Positions 9,332 to 18,430 of a DNA stretch of 34,253 nt are shown here, piece by piece. The translations under genes were made by a program, and so were the position numbers. Under the pieces are notes generated by a model, which saw nothing but the letters and a program-made list of their open reading frames with translations, made no database searches and was not told the DNA's origin. Source of the DNA: Verrucomicrobiota bacterium. Lineage in GTDB: Bacteria > Verrucomicrobiota > Verrucomicrobiia > Limisphaerales > UBA1096. The stretch spans positions 1-34,253 of the forward strand of contig JASLKL010000009.1 in the NCBI GenBank assembly GCA_030747605.1, read 5' to 3'. Position 1 is the stretch's first letter; each line of letters starts with the position of its first letter.

Positions 9332-10735
9332 ATGCCTAGTGAATATAAACTTGTTTTGAAACACGTCGATAAGACGGGTTACACAAATGGTATAGAGTGT
9401 TACCAAAAGCATGGTGGCTATAAAACCATGAAGAAGGTTTTCAAAATCAAGGCTAAGAAAACCAAGGAGGGTGTAAGCACCCCTCAAGAAGTTATTCGCA
9501 AGGAAGTGCTTGTATCCGGATTAAGAGGGCGAGGTGGAGCAGGTTTTTCGGCTGGCATGAAATGGAGCTTTGTGAATCGTAATTCTGGTAAGCCGATCTA
9601 TCTGATATGTAATGCTGATGAATCTGAGCCAGGAACATTTAAAGATCGTCAGATTATATACAAGGATCCTCATCAGCTTATCGAAGGCATGGTGATTTCC
9701 TGTTATGCCAATGATGTTAATCTCGCTTATATCTATATTAGAGGCGAGTTCCCCGAAGGTGCAAAAATACTAAACCAAGCTATAAATGAAGCCCGTAAAG
9801 CTGGATATTTGGGTAAAGGGATTTGCGGGACTAAATTTAATTTGGATATTCATGTTCACCGAGGAGCTGGAGCTTATATTTGTGGTGAGGAAACCGGACT
9901 GATTGAGTCTTTGGAAGGTAAGCGTCCTTATCCACGTATTAAGCCACCTTACTTTCCGGCCGTGCTAGGTCTTTATATGTGTCCGACCATCGTTAATAAT
10001 GTGGAAACTCTATGTAATGTGCGGCATGTAATGGAAATGGGTGGTGAGGCTTATGCTGCTCTGGGTACCCCGGGTAATACGGGTACTAGAATTGTTAGCT
10101 TAAGCGGTCAGGTGAAGCGTCCAGGGTATTATGAAATTGAAGTAGGAAAAGCTACTTTAGGTGATTTGATTTTTGGTAGAGAATTTGGTCAGGGGATGCT
10201 TGACGGTCGCAAACTTCAGGCAATTATACCGGGTGGTTCATCTTCTAAAGTATTTCGTGAGGGAGAGTCTTTCAAAATTAAAACTAAAGACAAGGCAGGG
10301 AAAGACGTCGAAAAGAAAATTGATTTGTTAGAAATTCCTTACGATTTTGACACGTTGATGAAATGTGGGTCAATGTCCGGATCGAGTGCAATAATTGTAA
10401 TTGATGATTCCGTTGATATAGTTGAGGCACTCGGAAATTTATCGGATTTTTATGCGCATGAAAGTTGCGGGCAGTGCACACCGTGCCGCGAAGGTTCTTT
10501 ATGGATGTCAAAGGCGCTTAAACGGATGAGGAGTGGGCAAGCTCGTAAGGCAGATGCAGATTATTTGAAACACATTGCTCATAACATTCAAGGAAGGACG
10601 ATTTGTGCATTTGGTGAAGCCTGTGCTTGGCCTGTATTGAGTTTTGTAGATAAGTTCAGAGATAAATTTGAGGAACGTGGAGCTACGGATGAAGCCCGTT
10701 CTGCTAAGCAGGAAAACAAGGGAGGAGTGGATTAA
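9332..10735 (+). CDS. nuoF: NADH-quinone oxidoreductase subunit F
   Basis: 'SGLRGRGGAGFSAGMKWSF', 'YLICNADESEPGTFKDR', 'GAGAYICGEETGLIESLEGKRPYPRIKPPYFP', 'ESCGQCTPCREGS'. Confidence 0.98.
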   Translation: MPSEYKLVLKHVDKTGYTNGIECYQKHGGYKTMKKVFKIKAKKTKEGVSTPQEVIRKEVLVSGLRGRGGAGFSAGMKWSFVNRNSGKPIYLICNADESEPGTFKDRQIIYKDPHQLIEGMVISCYANDVNLAYIYIRGEFPEGAKILNQAINEARKAGYLGKGICGTKFNLDIHVHRGAGAYICGEETGLIESLEGKRPYPRIKPPYFPAVLGLYMCPTIVNNVETLCNVRHVMEMGGEAYAALGTPGNTGTRIVSLSGQVKRPGYYEIEVGKATLGDLIFGREFGQGMLDGRKLQAIIPGGSSSKVFREGESFKIKTKDKAGKDVEKKIDLLEIPYDFDTLMKCGSMSGSSAIIVIDDSVDIVEALGNLSDFYAHESCGQCTPCREGSLWMSKALKRMRSGQARKADADYLKHIAHNIQGRTICAFGEACAWPVLSFVDKFRDKFEERGATDEARSAKQENKGGVD

Positions 10736-10736
10736 T

Positions 10737-12428
10737 ATGGCAGCGAAGGATATATCTATTGAGACCGTTACTGTGAAAGTGGACGGTCGATCTGTTGAAG
10801 TGCCACGCATGATGCTCAACTGGGAAGGGAATCTAGAGCCGACCACGGTTTTGCAGGCATGCAAACTTGCAGGTATTGAGATCCCACATTATTGCTATCA
10901 TCCAAAATTGCCAGTTGTAGGCAATTGTCGCATGTGTCTGGTTCATGTTGGGTCACCAGGTCGTCCTGGTCCTGATGGCAAGTCTCCAGTAAATGAAGAT
11001 GGCACAACAAAAATTTTCCCAATGCAATTGCCGTATGAGCCTCAGACTCCCCGTGGGGTGATTGGATGTGCGACGACTATAGTGCCTGACATGGAGATTT
11101 ATGCCAGTAGCCCTGAGACAAAAGAGATGCGTGAGTCAGTTCTTGAGTCGTTACTTATTAACCATCCTTTAGACTGTTCGATTTGTGATCAGGCTGGTGA
11201 GTGCAAGTTGCAGGAGTATTCTTATGATCATGGTCAGGCCGAGAGTGGGTTTGAGGAGTTTAAAGTTCATAAGCCCAAGGCGGTGGATCTTGGGCCTCGA
11301 ATCACTCTTGATGCAGAGCGGTGCATTTTGTGCACTCGCTGTATTCGTTTTACCAAAGATATTGTAGGTGATGATGCCCTAGGGATAGTTAACCGTGGTG
11401 GCTATAATACAATTTCGACTTTTCCAGGTGAGTCATTTAATAATAATTACACGCTCAACACTGTTGATATATGCCCTGTTGGAGCACTGACATCTGACGA
11501 TTTTCGTTTTCAGATGCGTGTTTGGTTCCTTAAGGAAACCAAGAGCATATGCACTGATTGCGGTTCAGGTTGCAATGTGATGATAGGTTCAAGAGAAAAT
11601 AAAATGTATCGCTATGAGCCACGTCAAAATGATGCAGTTAATGGGCATTGGATGTGCGATTCTGGTCGATTAAATTATAAGTGGATTGGCAGAGAAGATC
11701 GTTTATCGAGTATTACAGATGTGAAAGGTAAAACTAGTTGGCCGATTGCGTTAAAGAATATTTCAGATCACTTGTCGAATGCTGATAAGGGCTCAGTAGC
11801 TATTGTTGCTTCTGCTCGTCAGACGAATGAGGAATTACATCTTCTGAGTAAGCTTGCAAAACACTTTGATGCCATCACGGATTCTATTCCAAGAAAAGGA
11901 AAGGCAGATCATCTTATGATGATTGAGGATCGCAATACCAATACGACAGGGGCTCAACTTATTGGTGTTACTAGCAAGCGAGTTGGTTCAAAGCTTTCAA
12001 TAATCAAAAAGGGAATTGAGTCCGGTAAAGTGAAGACTTTGATTGTTTTTGGTGAGGATGTAACGAAGCATGGTATAGATGCTAAATTGTTAGAGAAGGT
12101 TACATTGATCGTAAGCGATATATTACCTAACGAAACTACTAAGATTGCAGATTTTTTATTGCCTGGATGTGCTCATGCTGAAAAGAGAGGAACCTTTACA
12201 AATGTCAAAGGCCGAGTTCAAAAATTTATGAAAGCCTTGGAGCCGCCGGGTGATGCATTGTCGGAATGGGAGTTTTTACATGAGCTAGCGCATAATGTTA
12301 CAGGTCTAGATGGCTTTAAGACGATTGAGGGTTTGTTTAATCATATGGCGGGTGAAGTTAAGGCTTTCAAGGATGCTGAATTAACTTGGGCCAAATTAGG
12401 TGATCATGGTCTAGATGTGGAATTATAA
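10737..12428 (+). CDS. nuoG: NADH-quinone oxidoreductase subunit G (short, about 563 aa)
   Basis: [2Fe-2S] 'CYHPKLPVVGNCRMC', 'HPLDCSICDQAGECKLQEYSYDHG', 'CILCTRCIRF...CPVGALT', and C-x2-C-x3-C-x27-C. The ORF track starts at 10668, but an ATG with upstream SD (ggagg) at 10737, just after the nuoF stop, is the more likely start. Confidence 0.96.
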   Translation: MAAKDISIETVTVKVDGRSVEVPRMMLNWEGNLEPTTVLQACKLAGIEIPHYCYHPKLPVVGNCRMCLVHVGSPGRPGPDGKSPVNEDGTTKIFPMQLPYEPQTPRGVIGCATTIVPDMEIYASSPETKEMRESVLESLLINHPLDCSICDQAGECKLQEYSYDHGQAESGFEEFKVHKPKAVDLGPRITLDAERCILCTRCIRFTKDIVGDDALGIVNRGGYNTISTFPGESFNNNYTLNTVDICPVGALTSDDFRFQMRVWFLKETKSICTDCGSGCNVMIGSRENKMYRYEPRQNDAVNGHWMCDSGRLNYKWIGREDRLSSITDVKGKTSWPIALKNISDHLSNADKGSVAIVASARQTNEELHLLSKLAKHFDAITDSIPRKGKADHLMMIEDRNTNTTGAQLIGVTSKRVGSKLSIIKKGIESGKVKTLIVFGEDVTKHGIDAKLLEKVTLIVSDILPNETTKIADFLLPGCAHAEKRGTFTNVKGRVQKFMKALEPPGDALSEWEFLHELAHNVTGLDGFKTIEGLFNHMAGEVKAFKDAELTWAKLGDHGLDVEL

Positions 12429-13576
12429 TGTTAAATTTTGTAACAGAAATTTTTTCCAGTTATCCATGGTTGATAGTATTGGTTAAGGTGTTGGGGGTTT
12501 TCGCTGTAATTATGCCAATGGTTGCCTATTCTGTAATGGCAGAGCGTCGTATTTCTGCATTAATACAGGATAGGATCGGCCCGAATCGTGTCGGCATTCC
12601 GTTTACAAGAGTTAAATTATTAGGTTTGGGGCAGCCGCTGGCTGACGGTTTGAAATCTTTTTTGAAAGAAGACTTTACGCCTGCTTATGTTAAGCGAATC
12701 TTTTTCTGGCTGGCTCCAGCTGTAGCAATGATCCCATCGTTTGTCGTCTTTGCTGTTATTCCGTTTGGCTCCTTCTTGGGAGCGCAAAAAATGGTGATTG
12801 CTGATTTAAACGTGGGAATATTGTTTACCTTCGGAATTGTATCGCTTGGGGTGTATGGAATCGTTTTGGCTGGATATGCATCCAATTCAAAGTATCCCTT
12901 TTTAGGAGGTATTCGTTCGAGTGCTCAAATGATATCCTATGAGATTGCTATGGGTATGGCAGTAGTTCCGGTTTTTATGCTTGCAGCTGATTCTGCATGG
13001 CAGAGTAATTTGACGGGCACATGGAAAGGATATTTGGACGGAGTTGGGTTATTAAATCTTTCGAGTGTGATTGCCTATCAGAGTGATAGTTTTTTTAGTT
13101 GGATGATCTTCAAACAGCCAATCGCCTTCTGTATCTTTTTGGTTGCGATTTTTGCAGAAACAAATCGATTACCATTTGACATGCCGGAGTCTGAAACAGA
13201 GTTAGTGGCGGGTTATAATACCGAATATAGCTCGATGCGGTTTGCTCTTTTTTTTATGGGTGAATATGCAGCTATGATCGCTGGGTCTGCTCTAATGGTA
13301 GTGTTATTTTGTGGTGGATGGACCTTGCCTCTTGGAGCGACTTTAGATCCTAATGGATATTTTAGCACCCCGGCTGACGGGATTATTCAGGGGGTTTTGC
13401 ATATGGTAGTGTTCATAATGAAGATCGCTGTGTTCTTAGTGTTGATGATCTGGATTCGTTGGATGTTGCCTCGTTTTAGGTACGACCAACTCATGAACAT
13501 TGGCTGGAAGCGATTTCTGCCTGTGAGCTTGGCAAATATTATACTGACAGCAATTGTTTTATGGGCGACTGCATAA
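12428..13576 (+). CDS. nuoH: NADH-quinone oxidoreductase subunit H
   Basis: 'ERRISALIQDRIGPNRVG', 'GLGQPLADGLKSFLKEDFTP', 'ETNRLPFDMPESETELVAGYNTEYSSM'; TAATG overlap with nuoG. Confidence 0.98.
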   Translation: MLNFVTEIFSSYPWLIVLVKVLGVFAVIMPMVAYSVMAERRISALIQDRIGPNRVGIPFTRVKLLGLGQPLADGLKSFLKEDFTPAYVKRIFFWLAPAVAMIPSFVVFAVIPFGSFLGAQKMVIADLNVGILFTFGIVSLGVYGIVLAGYASNSKYPFLGGIRSSAQMISYEIAMGMAVVPVFMLAADSAWQSNLTGTWKGYLDGVGLLNLSSVIAYQSDSFFSWMIFKQPIAFCIFLVAIFAETNRLPFDMPESETELVAGYNTEYSSMRFALFFMGEYAAMIAGSALMVVLFCGGWTLPLGATLDPNGYFSTPADGIIQGVLHMVVFIMKIAVFLVLMIWIRWMLPRFRYDQLMNIGWKRFLPVSLANIILTAIVLWATA

Positions 13577-13586
13577 GTAATAAGGT

Positions 13587-14201
13587 ATGAAAGTAGAACG
13601 TGCAAAATTAACATGGTTCGAGCGGCTTTATATTCCGTCAATATTGAATGGGTTCAAGGTGACCTTACGCCATTTTTTTTCATGGAAACGTTCAAAGGTT
13701 TATGGTGATAAACAGTCAAGCTACTCTGCAAAGTTGACCATGCAGTATCCTGAAGAGAAATGGCCTGTACCTGATGGTTATAGGGGGGCTCCATATCTAG
13801 TAAAAGATGAAGACGCAAATACCAAGTGTGTTTCTTGTCAGCTCTGCGAGTTTGTCTGCCCTCCTAAAGCCATTCGAATAACACCGCCTGGGCAGAGTGG
13901 GGAAGCAGATAGAGAGGGTGCGGAGAAGATGCCTAAGGAATTTGATATTAATATGCTCAGGTGTATCTACTGTGGTTTTTGTCAGGAAGTTTGCCCTGAG
14001 GAGGCGATATATTTACTTAAGGACTATGCAATTACTGGTGAAAATCGAGAAGAATTGATATTTAATAAGGAAAAGTTGCTTTCACTTGGAGGGGAAGACA
14101 AGCGTGCTTATGCGCATCATACACAGGATGGTGTGACTGAAGGTATTAAAAAATGGGAGAAAAAAACACAAGAAGCAAAAGATCAGCCTGCCTTTCACTA
14201 A
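13587..14201 (+). CDS. nuoI: NADH-quinone oxidoreductase subunit I
   Basis: Two 4Fe-4S motifs: 'CVSCQLCEFVCPPKAI' and 'CIYCGFCQEVCPEEAI'. Confidence 0.97.
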   Translation: MKVERAKLTWFERLYIPSILNGFKVTLRHFFSWKRSKVYGDKQSSYSAKLTMQYPEEKWPVPDGYRGAPYLVKDEDANTKCVSCQLCEFVCPPKAIRITPPGQSGEADREGAEKMPKEFDINMLRCIYCGFCQEVCPEEAIYLLKDYAITGENREELIFNKEKLLSLGGEDKRAYAHHTQDGVTEGIKKWEKKTQEAKDQPAFH

Positions 14202-14212
14202 TGTTATAATAA

Positions 14213-14788
14213 ATGGAAACGATCTTGTTTAATCTATTTGCTGCCTTGGCAGTGCTGAGTGCATTGTTAGTAGTCGTGAACCCTTTGAGTCGTAATCCGG
14301 TCACTAGTGCGATGTTTCTTGTTACCACAATGATTTCCATTTCTGGGTTGTTTGTTTTGTTAAATGCCTACTTTCTGGCGGCTGTTCAAATTCTAGTTTA
14401 CGCAGGAGCAGTTATGGTTCTCTTCTTGTTTGTTATTATGTTGTTAGATGTGGAAGAAACTGCCCGTAGAAAGTTACGTGTAGTAAGTTTGACCATGGGA
14501 TTACTTTCAGTTGCTGCATTGTTTGGTGTATATAAAAGTTCACTTGAAACAACGTACGAAAAGGATTTAGGTAGTTTTGAAATAGATGGTTTTCGGTCAG
14601 AACATTTCGAATCAGTTAGTTCGATTGGAGAGAAAGAAAGTTTTGTTACTGTTGGTAGTACTCAGGCTCTGGGCCAAGAACTGTTTAGTAGTGTTAATGG
14701 TTTTATTTTGCCGTTTGAAATTGTCTCTATTCTTCTTCTTGTTGCAATGATAGGAGTGATATTGTTGAGTAAAAAAGAGTTAAAATGA
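14213..14788 (+). CDS. nuoJ: NADH-quinone oxidoreductase subunit J
   Basis: '[53 protein letters not shown]'. Confidence 0.96.
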   Translation: METILFNLFAALAVLSALLVVVNPLSRNPVTSAMFLVTTMISISGLFVLLNAYFLAAVQILVYAGAVMVLFLFVIMLLDVEETARRKLRVVSLTMGLLSVAALFGVYKSSLETTYEKDLGSFEIDGFRSEHFESVSSIGEKESFVTVGSTQALGQELFSSVNGFILPFEIVSILLLVAMIGVILLSKKELK

Positions 14789-15093
14789 TTGAGCCGACAT
14801 TGAGTCATTATTTACTGGTAAGTGGAGCGCTATTTTCGATTGGCCTACTTGGGGTAATAGTACGTCGTAATCTTTTAATTATCTATATGTCCTTAGAATT
14901 AATGCTCAATTCAGCAAACGTAGCATTGGTGGCAATGTCTAGGTTCAATGGTAATTTGGATGGTCAGGTTATGGTTTTCTTTATTATCACAGTTGCTGCT
15001 GCTGAAGTTGCTGTGGGATTGGCATTGATTGTTGCTTTGTACCGAAAACGTCAAACCACTGAAGTGGAGGATTTGGCATCAATGAAATTATAA
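14785..15093 (+). CDS. nuoK: NADH-quinone oxidoreductase subunit K
   Basis: '[44 protein letters not shown]'; ATGA overlap with nuoJ. Confidence 0.97.
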   Translation: MIEPTLSHYLLVSGALFSIGLLGVIVRRNLLIIYMSLELMLNSANVALVAMSRFNGNLDGQVMVFFIITVAAAEVAVGLALIVALYRKRQTTEVEDLASMKL

Positions 15094-15094
15094 T

Positions 15095-16903
15095 ATGGAA
15101 CTAGCTGCTTGGTTAATCCTTTTATTACCCCTGATATCTTCGGGCCTGATTGGTATTGGTGCTTTTCGTTCGAAGCCCGTGAGTGCCGGGTTTTCCATTG
15201 GCGCAGTAACGGGTTCCTTTTTGTTGTCATTGGTTATGGTTGCTAACGTAGAAACTTTACATACAAGTGTTAACTGGTTGGCAATTGAAGGTCTTAAATT
15301 TGATATTGGTTTGCAAATCGACACATTAAGTAAACTGATGCTTTGTGTTGTTACTGGAATAGGTAGTTTAATACATATCTTTTCGCTCGGTTACATGAAG
15401 GATGATAGAGATTTTTCTCGTTATTTCGGATTTCTGAGTTTGTTCATATTTTCAATGTTGGGAATTGTCTTAGCGGATAATTTTGTAATGATGTTTATTT
15501 TTTGGGAACTCGTAGGTGTTTCGAGTTATTTACTTATTGGCTTTTGGTTTGAAAAACCAAGCGCTGCTGATGCAGCTAAGAAAGCATTCCTCACAAATCG
15601 AGTAGGTGATTTTGGGTTCTTGATAGGGATACTAATGGTTTGGATGCTTTTTCAGACGGTTAGCTTTTCTGAATTACAGCTTAATGATCAAAAAGAAGGG
15701 GCTTTGATTCTTTCAGGCTTAGCAGGCTTTCTTATTTTTTGTGGTGCAATGGGTAAGTCAGCTCAGGCTCCTTTGCATGTTTGGTTGCCGGATGCTATGG
15801 AAGGCCCAACTCCAGTAAGTGCGCTAATACATGCAGCAACTATGGTTGCAGCTGGTGTATATATGTTGTGTCGTGTGTTTTTTCTTATTCAAGGCACATG
15901 GGCCATGGAGGTAATCGCTTGGATAGGTGGAGTGACGGCTTTGATGGCTGCTCTGATGGCAGTGCAGCAGGATGATATTAAACGGATCCTCGCCTATTCC
16001 ACACTGTCTCAACTGGGATATATGGTGATGGTGGTTGGTTTGGGAGGAGATCAAGATGATCACTATTTAATCACAGGAGTGGCAGGTACCGATGCCGCTA
16101 TGTTTCATTTAACTACTCATGCTTTTTTTAAAGCTATGTTATTTCTTGGAGCTGGTTCAGTTATTTATGCGTGTCATCACGAACAAGACATCTGGAAAAT
16201 GGGTGGGTTGCGTTTTCGAATGCCAAAAACATATTGGACATTTCTAATCGGCACATTGGCACTTTGTGGGGTTCCTTTATTTAGTGGCTTTTTTAGTAAG
16301 GAGGCAATTTTGGTTGTAGCTTTTAAAGAGAGTATGCCTCTTTTCTTAATTGCTGTTGTGGTTGCCGTATTAACTACTTTTTATATGACTCGATTGTTCA
16401 TTGTTGCTTTTACTGGAGATGCTCGATCGGAACATGCAATGCATGCGAAAGAGAGTCCGAATGTAATGACTCTTCCTCTTTTATTTCTTGCTGTGCCATC
16501 TGTATTTGCAGGTTACTTTAATATGCATGAACCAGATCCAATAATTCTTTTTGCATCTGTGATTGCAGTTGTGTTTGGAGCTCTAATGGCTAGAGCATTA
16601 TATCAGAATGTTGATAAAGACCCGCTCCCAGCAAAACTTGGTATTGTTGCTAAAGCGATGAATAAACGGTTTTGGTTTGATGAATTGTATCAATGGCTTA
16701 TTGAAAATGTGCAGGAGAACTTGGCTAGGATCGCAGATATTGCTGATCGTTGGATAATTTCCGGGTTATTGGTACGAGGCGTTCATGGTTCAACAGAACT
16801 GGCCGGACGCCTATTAAGATTGGCTCAAACAGGAAATTTGCAGACATATGCATTTTGGTTTACTGCGGGATTGGTTGCGGTACTGATTTTTGCATTAAGT
16901 TAG
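15095..16903 (+). CDS. nuoL: NADH-quinone oxidoreductase subunit L
   Basis: Antiporter-like subunit: 'FWELVGVSSYLLIGFWFEKPSAADAAKKAFLTNRVGDFGFLIG', 'PLHVWLPDAMEGPTPVSALIHAATMVAAGVYM', 'DDIKRILAYSTLSQLGYM'. Confidence 0.98.
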   Translation: MELAAWLILLLPLISSGLIGIGAFRSKPVSAGFSIGAVTGSFLLSLVMVANVETLHTSVNWLAIEGLKFDIGLQIDTLSKLMLCVVTGIGSLIHIFSLGYMKDDRDFSRYFGFLSLFIFSMLGIVLADNFVMMFIFWELVGVSSYLLIGFWFEKPSAADAAKKAFLTNRVGDFGFLIGILMVWMLFQTVSFSELQLNDQKEGALILSGLAGFLIFCGAMGKSAQAPLHVWLPDAMEGPTPVSALIHAATMVAAGVYMLCRVFFLIQGTWAMEVIAWIGGVTALMAALMAVQQDDIKRILAYSTLSQLGYMVMVVGLGGDQDDHYLITGVAGTDAAMFHLTTHAFFKAMLFLGAGSVIYACHHEQDIWKMGGLRFRMPKTYWTFLIGTLALCGVPLFSGFFSKEAILVVAFKESMPLFLIAVVVAVLTTFYMTRLFIVAFTGDARSEHAMHAKESPNVMTLPLLFLAVPSVFAGYFNMHEPDPIILFASVIAVVFGALMARALYQNVDKDPLPAKLGIVAKAMNKRFWFDELYQWLIENVQENLARIADIADRWIISGLLVRGVHGSTELAGRLLRLAQTGNLQTYAFWFTAGLVAVLIFALS

Positions 16904-16909
16904 AACAGA

Positions 16910-18424
16910 ATGAACTATCTCTTTTTCATAGTGATACTGCCATTACTGGCAAGTTTGGTTATTAGCTTCATTCCTGGAAGTCAGGTTAAAGCCATTCGCA
17001 ATGTAAGTTTAGGAGTGTCTGGCTTGTCCGCGATACTTTCATTGGTGGCCTTTTGCACTTTTCAAGTTGATGGTGGATTGCAATTTGAAACAAAGTGGGT
17101 TTGGGTTGAGAGTCTCGGGTTGAATTTCCATTTGGGTGCAGATGGAATCAACATTGGAATTATTTTTATGGGTGCAGTTGTGTCATTTGCTGCTGTGTGT
17201 TGCGCTGATGATATTACGTATAGATTTAAGGAATTTTATATTTTGCTGAACATTATGATAGGTGGTGTTCTTGGGGCATTCGCTTCAATGGATTTGTTTT
17301 TCTTTTATTTCTTCCACGAACTCGCCTTGGTGCCAACTTTTATAATGATAGGAGTCTGGGGCAGGGGACAGAACCGGAATTACGCTGCTTACAAAATTAC
17401 ATTGTATCTGAGTTTAGGGGCATTACTTGCCTTAATTGGTTTAATAGGTGTTTATGTTCAGGCAGGTGCTGACTCATTTAGCATTCCTGATTTGATCGCT
17501 AAGGTTAAGGCTCAGCCAATTAATGAGTCTGCACAGCAATGGATATTCCCTCTTTTAATGTTTGGTTTTGGAATTCTGGTTTCACTCTGGCCATTTCATA
17601 CTTGGGCTCCACTCGGTTACGGTACTGCCCCGACTGCGACGGCTATGTTACATGCGGGTGTCCTTAAAAAATTTGGACTATATGGTTTAATTCGTGTTGC
17701 TATACCTATGGCTCCAATTGGGGCTCAATTTTGGCTAGGTATTCTTGCATGGCTGGCATTAGCTAATCTGCTTTTCTGTGGTTTGGTGGCTGTAAGGCAA
17801 AGAGACTTAAACCTTTTAATTGGTAATTCAAGTGTTGCTCATATGGGTTTTATATTTTTGGGAATTGCTAGCCTGAATATCATAGGACTGACGGGTGCAG
17901 TCCTAGTCATGATTGCCCATGGATTACTGGCTGCATTAGCTTTTGGTGTGAGTGGGCATTTGTATCAGCAAAATGGTTCGCTTGATATGTCTCAGATGGG
18001 GGGATTACTTCGTAAAATGCCTTTGGCTGGGACTGCCTTGCTTATGGCAATGATGGCCGGGTGCGGGCTTCCGGGGTTTGCTAATTTTGCTGGAGAGATA
18101 ACTATCTTTTTTGCGGCTTGGTCTGCGGGGTTTAAAGTAATAACTGTCATTGCGGCTTGGAGTGCACTAGTGGTAGGTGGTTTATATATGCTCAGGGCCA
18201 TCCGCAATATTTTGCACGGTGCACAACCTGATGTTTGGAAAAAGACAAGAGATTCAAGCCCCTTGCCTACAACTGCATTCGGTTTGTTGTTGGCATTACT
18301 CTTAGTTTTTGGTTTCGCACCTGGTCTTCTGACCAAAGGGATCGAATTAGAAGTTAAAAAAATTGTGTATTTGGTTAAGCCTGAAATAAATGAGGCTAAG
18401 CAGTTGAGTGTAGTGGCAAAATGA
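16910..18424 (+). CDS. nuoM: NADH-quinone oxidoreductase subunit M
   Basis: 'FFFYFFHELALVPTFIMIGVWG', 'WPFHTWAPLGYGTAPTATAMLHAGVLKKFGLYGLIR'; position after nuoL. Confidence 0.96.
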   Translation: MNYLFFIVILPLLASLVISFIPGSQVKAIRNVSLGVSGLSAILSLVAFCTFQVDGGLQFETKWVWVESLGLNFHLGADGINIGIIFMGAVVSFAAVCCADDITYRFKEFYILLNIMIGGVLGAFASMDLFFFYFFHELALVPTFIMIGVWGRGQNRNYAAYKITLYLSLGALLALIGLIGVYVQAGADSFSIPDLIAKVKAQPINESAQQWIFPLLMFGFGILVSLWPFHTWAPLGYGTAPTATAMLHAGVLKKFGLYGLIRVAIPMAPIGAQFWLGILAWLALANLLFCGLVAVRQRDLNLLIGNSSVAHMGFIFLGIASLNIIGLTGAVLVMIAHGLLAALAFGVSGHLYQQNGSLDMSQMGGLLRKMPLAGTALLMAMMAGCGLPGFANFAGEITIFFAAWSAGFKVITVIAAWSALVVGGLYMLRAIRNILHGAQPDVWKKTRDSSPLPTTAFGLLLALLLVFGFAPGLLTKGIELEVKKIVYLVKPEINEAKQLSVVAK

Positions 18425-18430
18425 TACGTT

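Noticed and set aside
9200-9332. Mobile-element or integrase insertion at the tRNA-Gln gene
   Set aside because: No integrase, direct repeat of the tRNA 3' end or foreign ORF in the 130-bp spacer; the nuo genes on both sides are intact.
10508-10864. Minus-strand 118-aa ORF across the nuoF/nuoG junction
   Set aside because: Opposite two strongly supported conserved genes; no domain signature or initiation signal.
17992-18336. Minus-strand 114-aa ORF inside nuoM
   Set aside because: Shadow ORF opposite conserved membrane-protein codons; no independent evidence.
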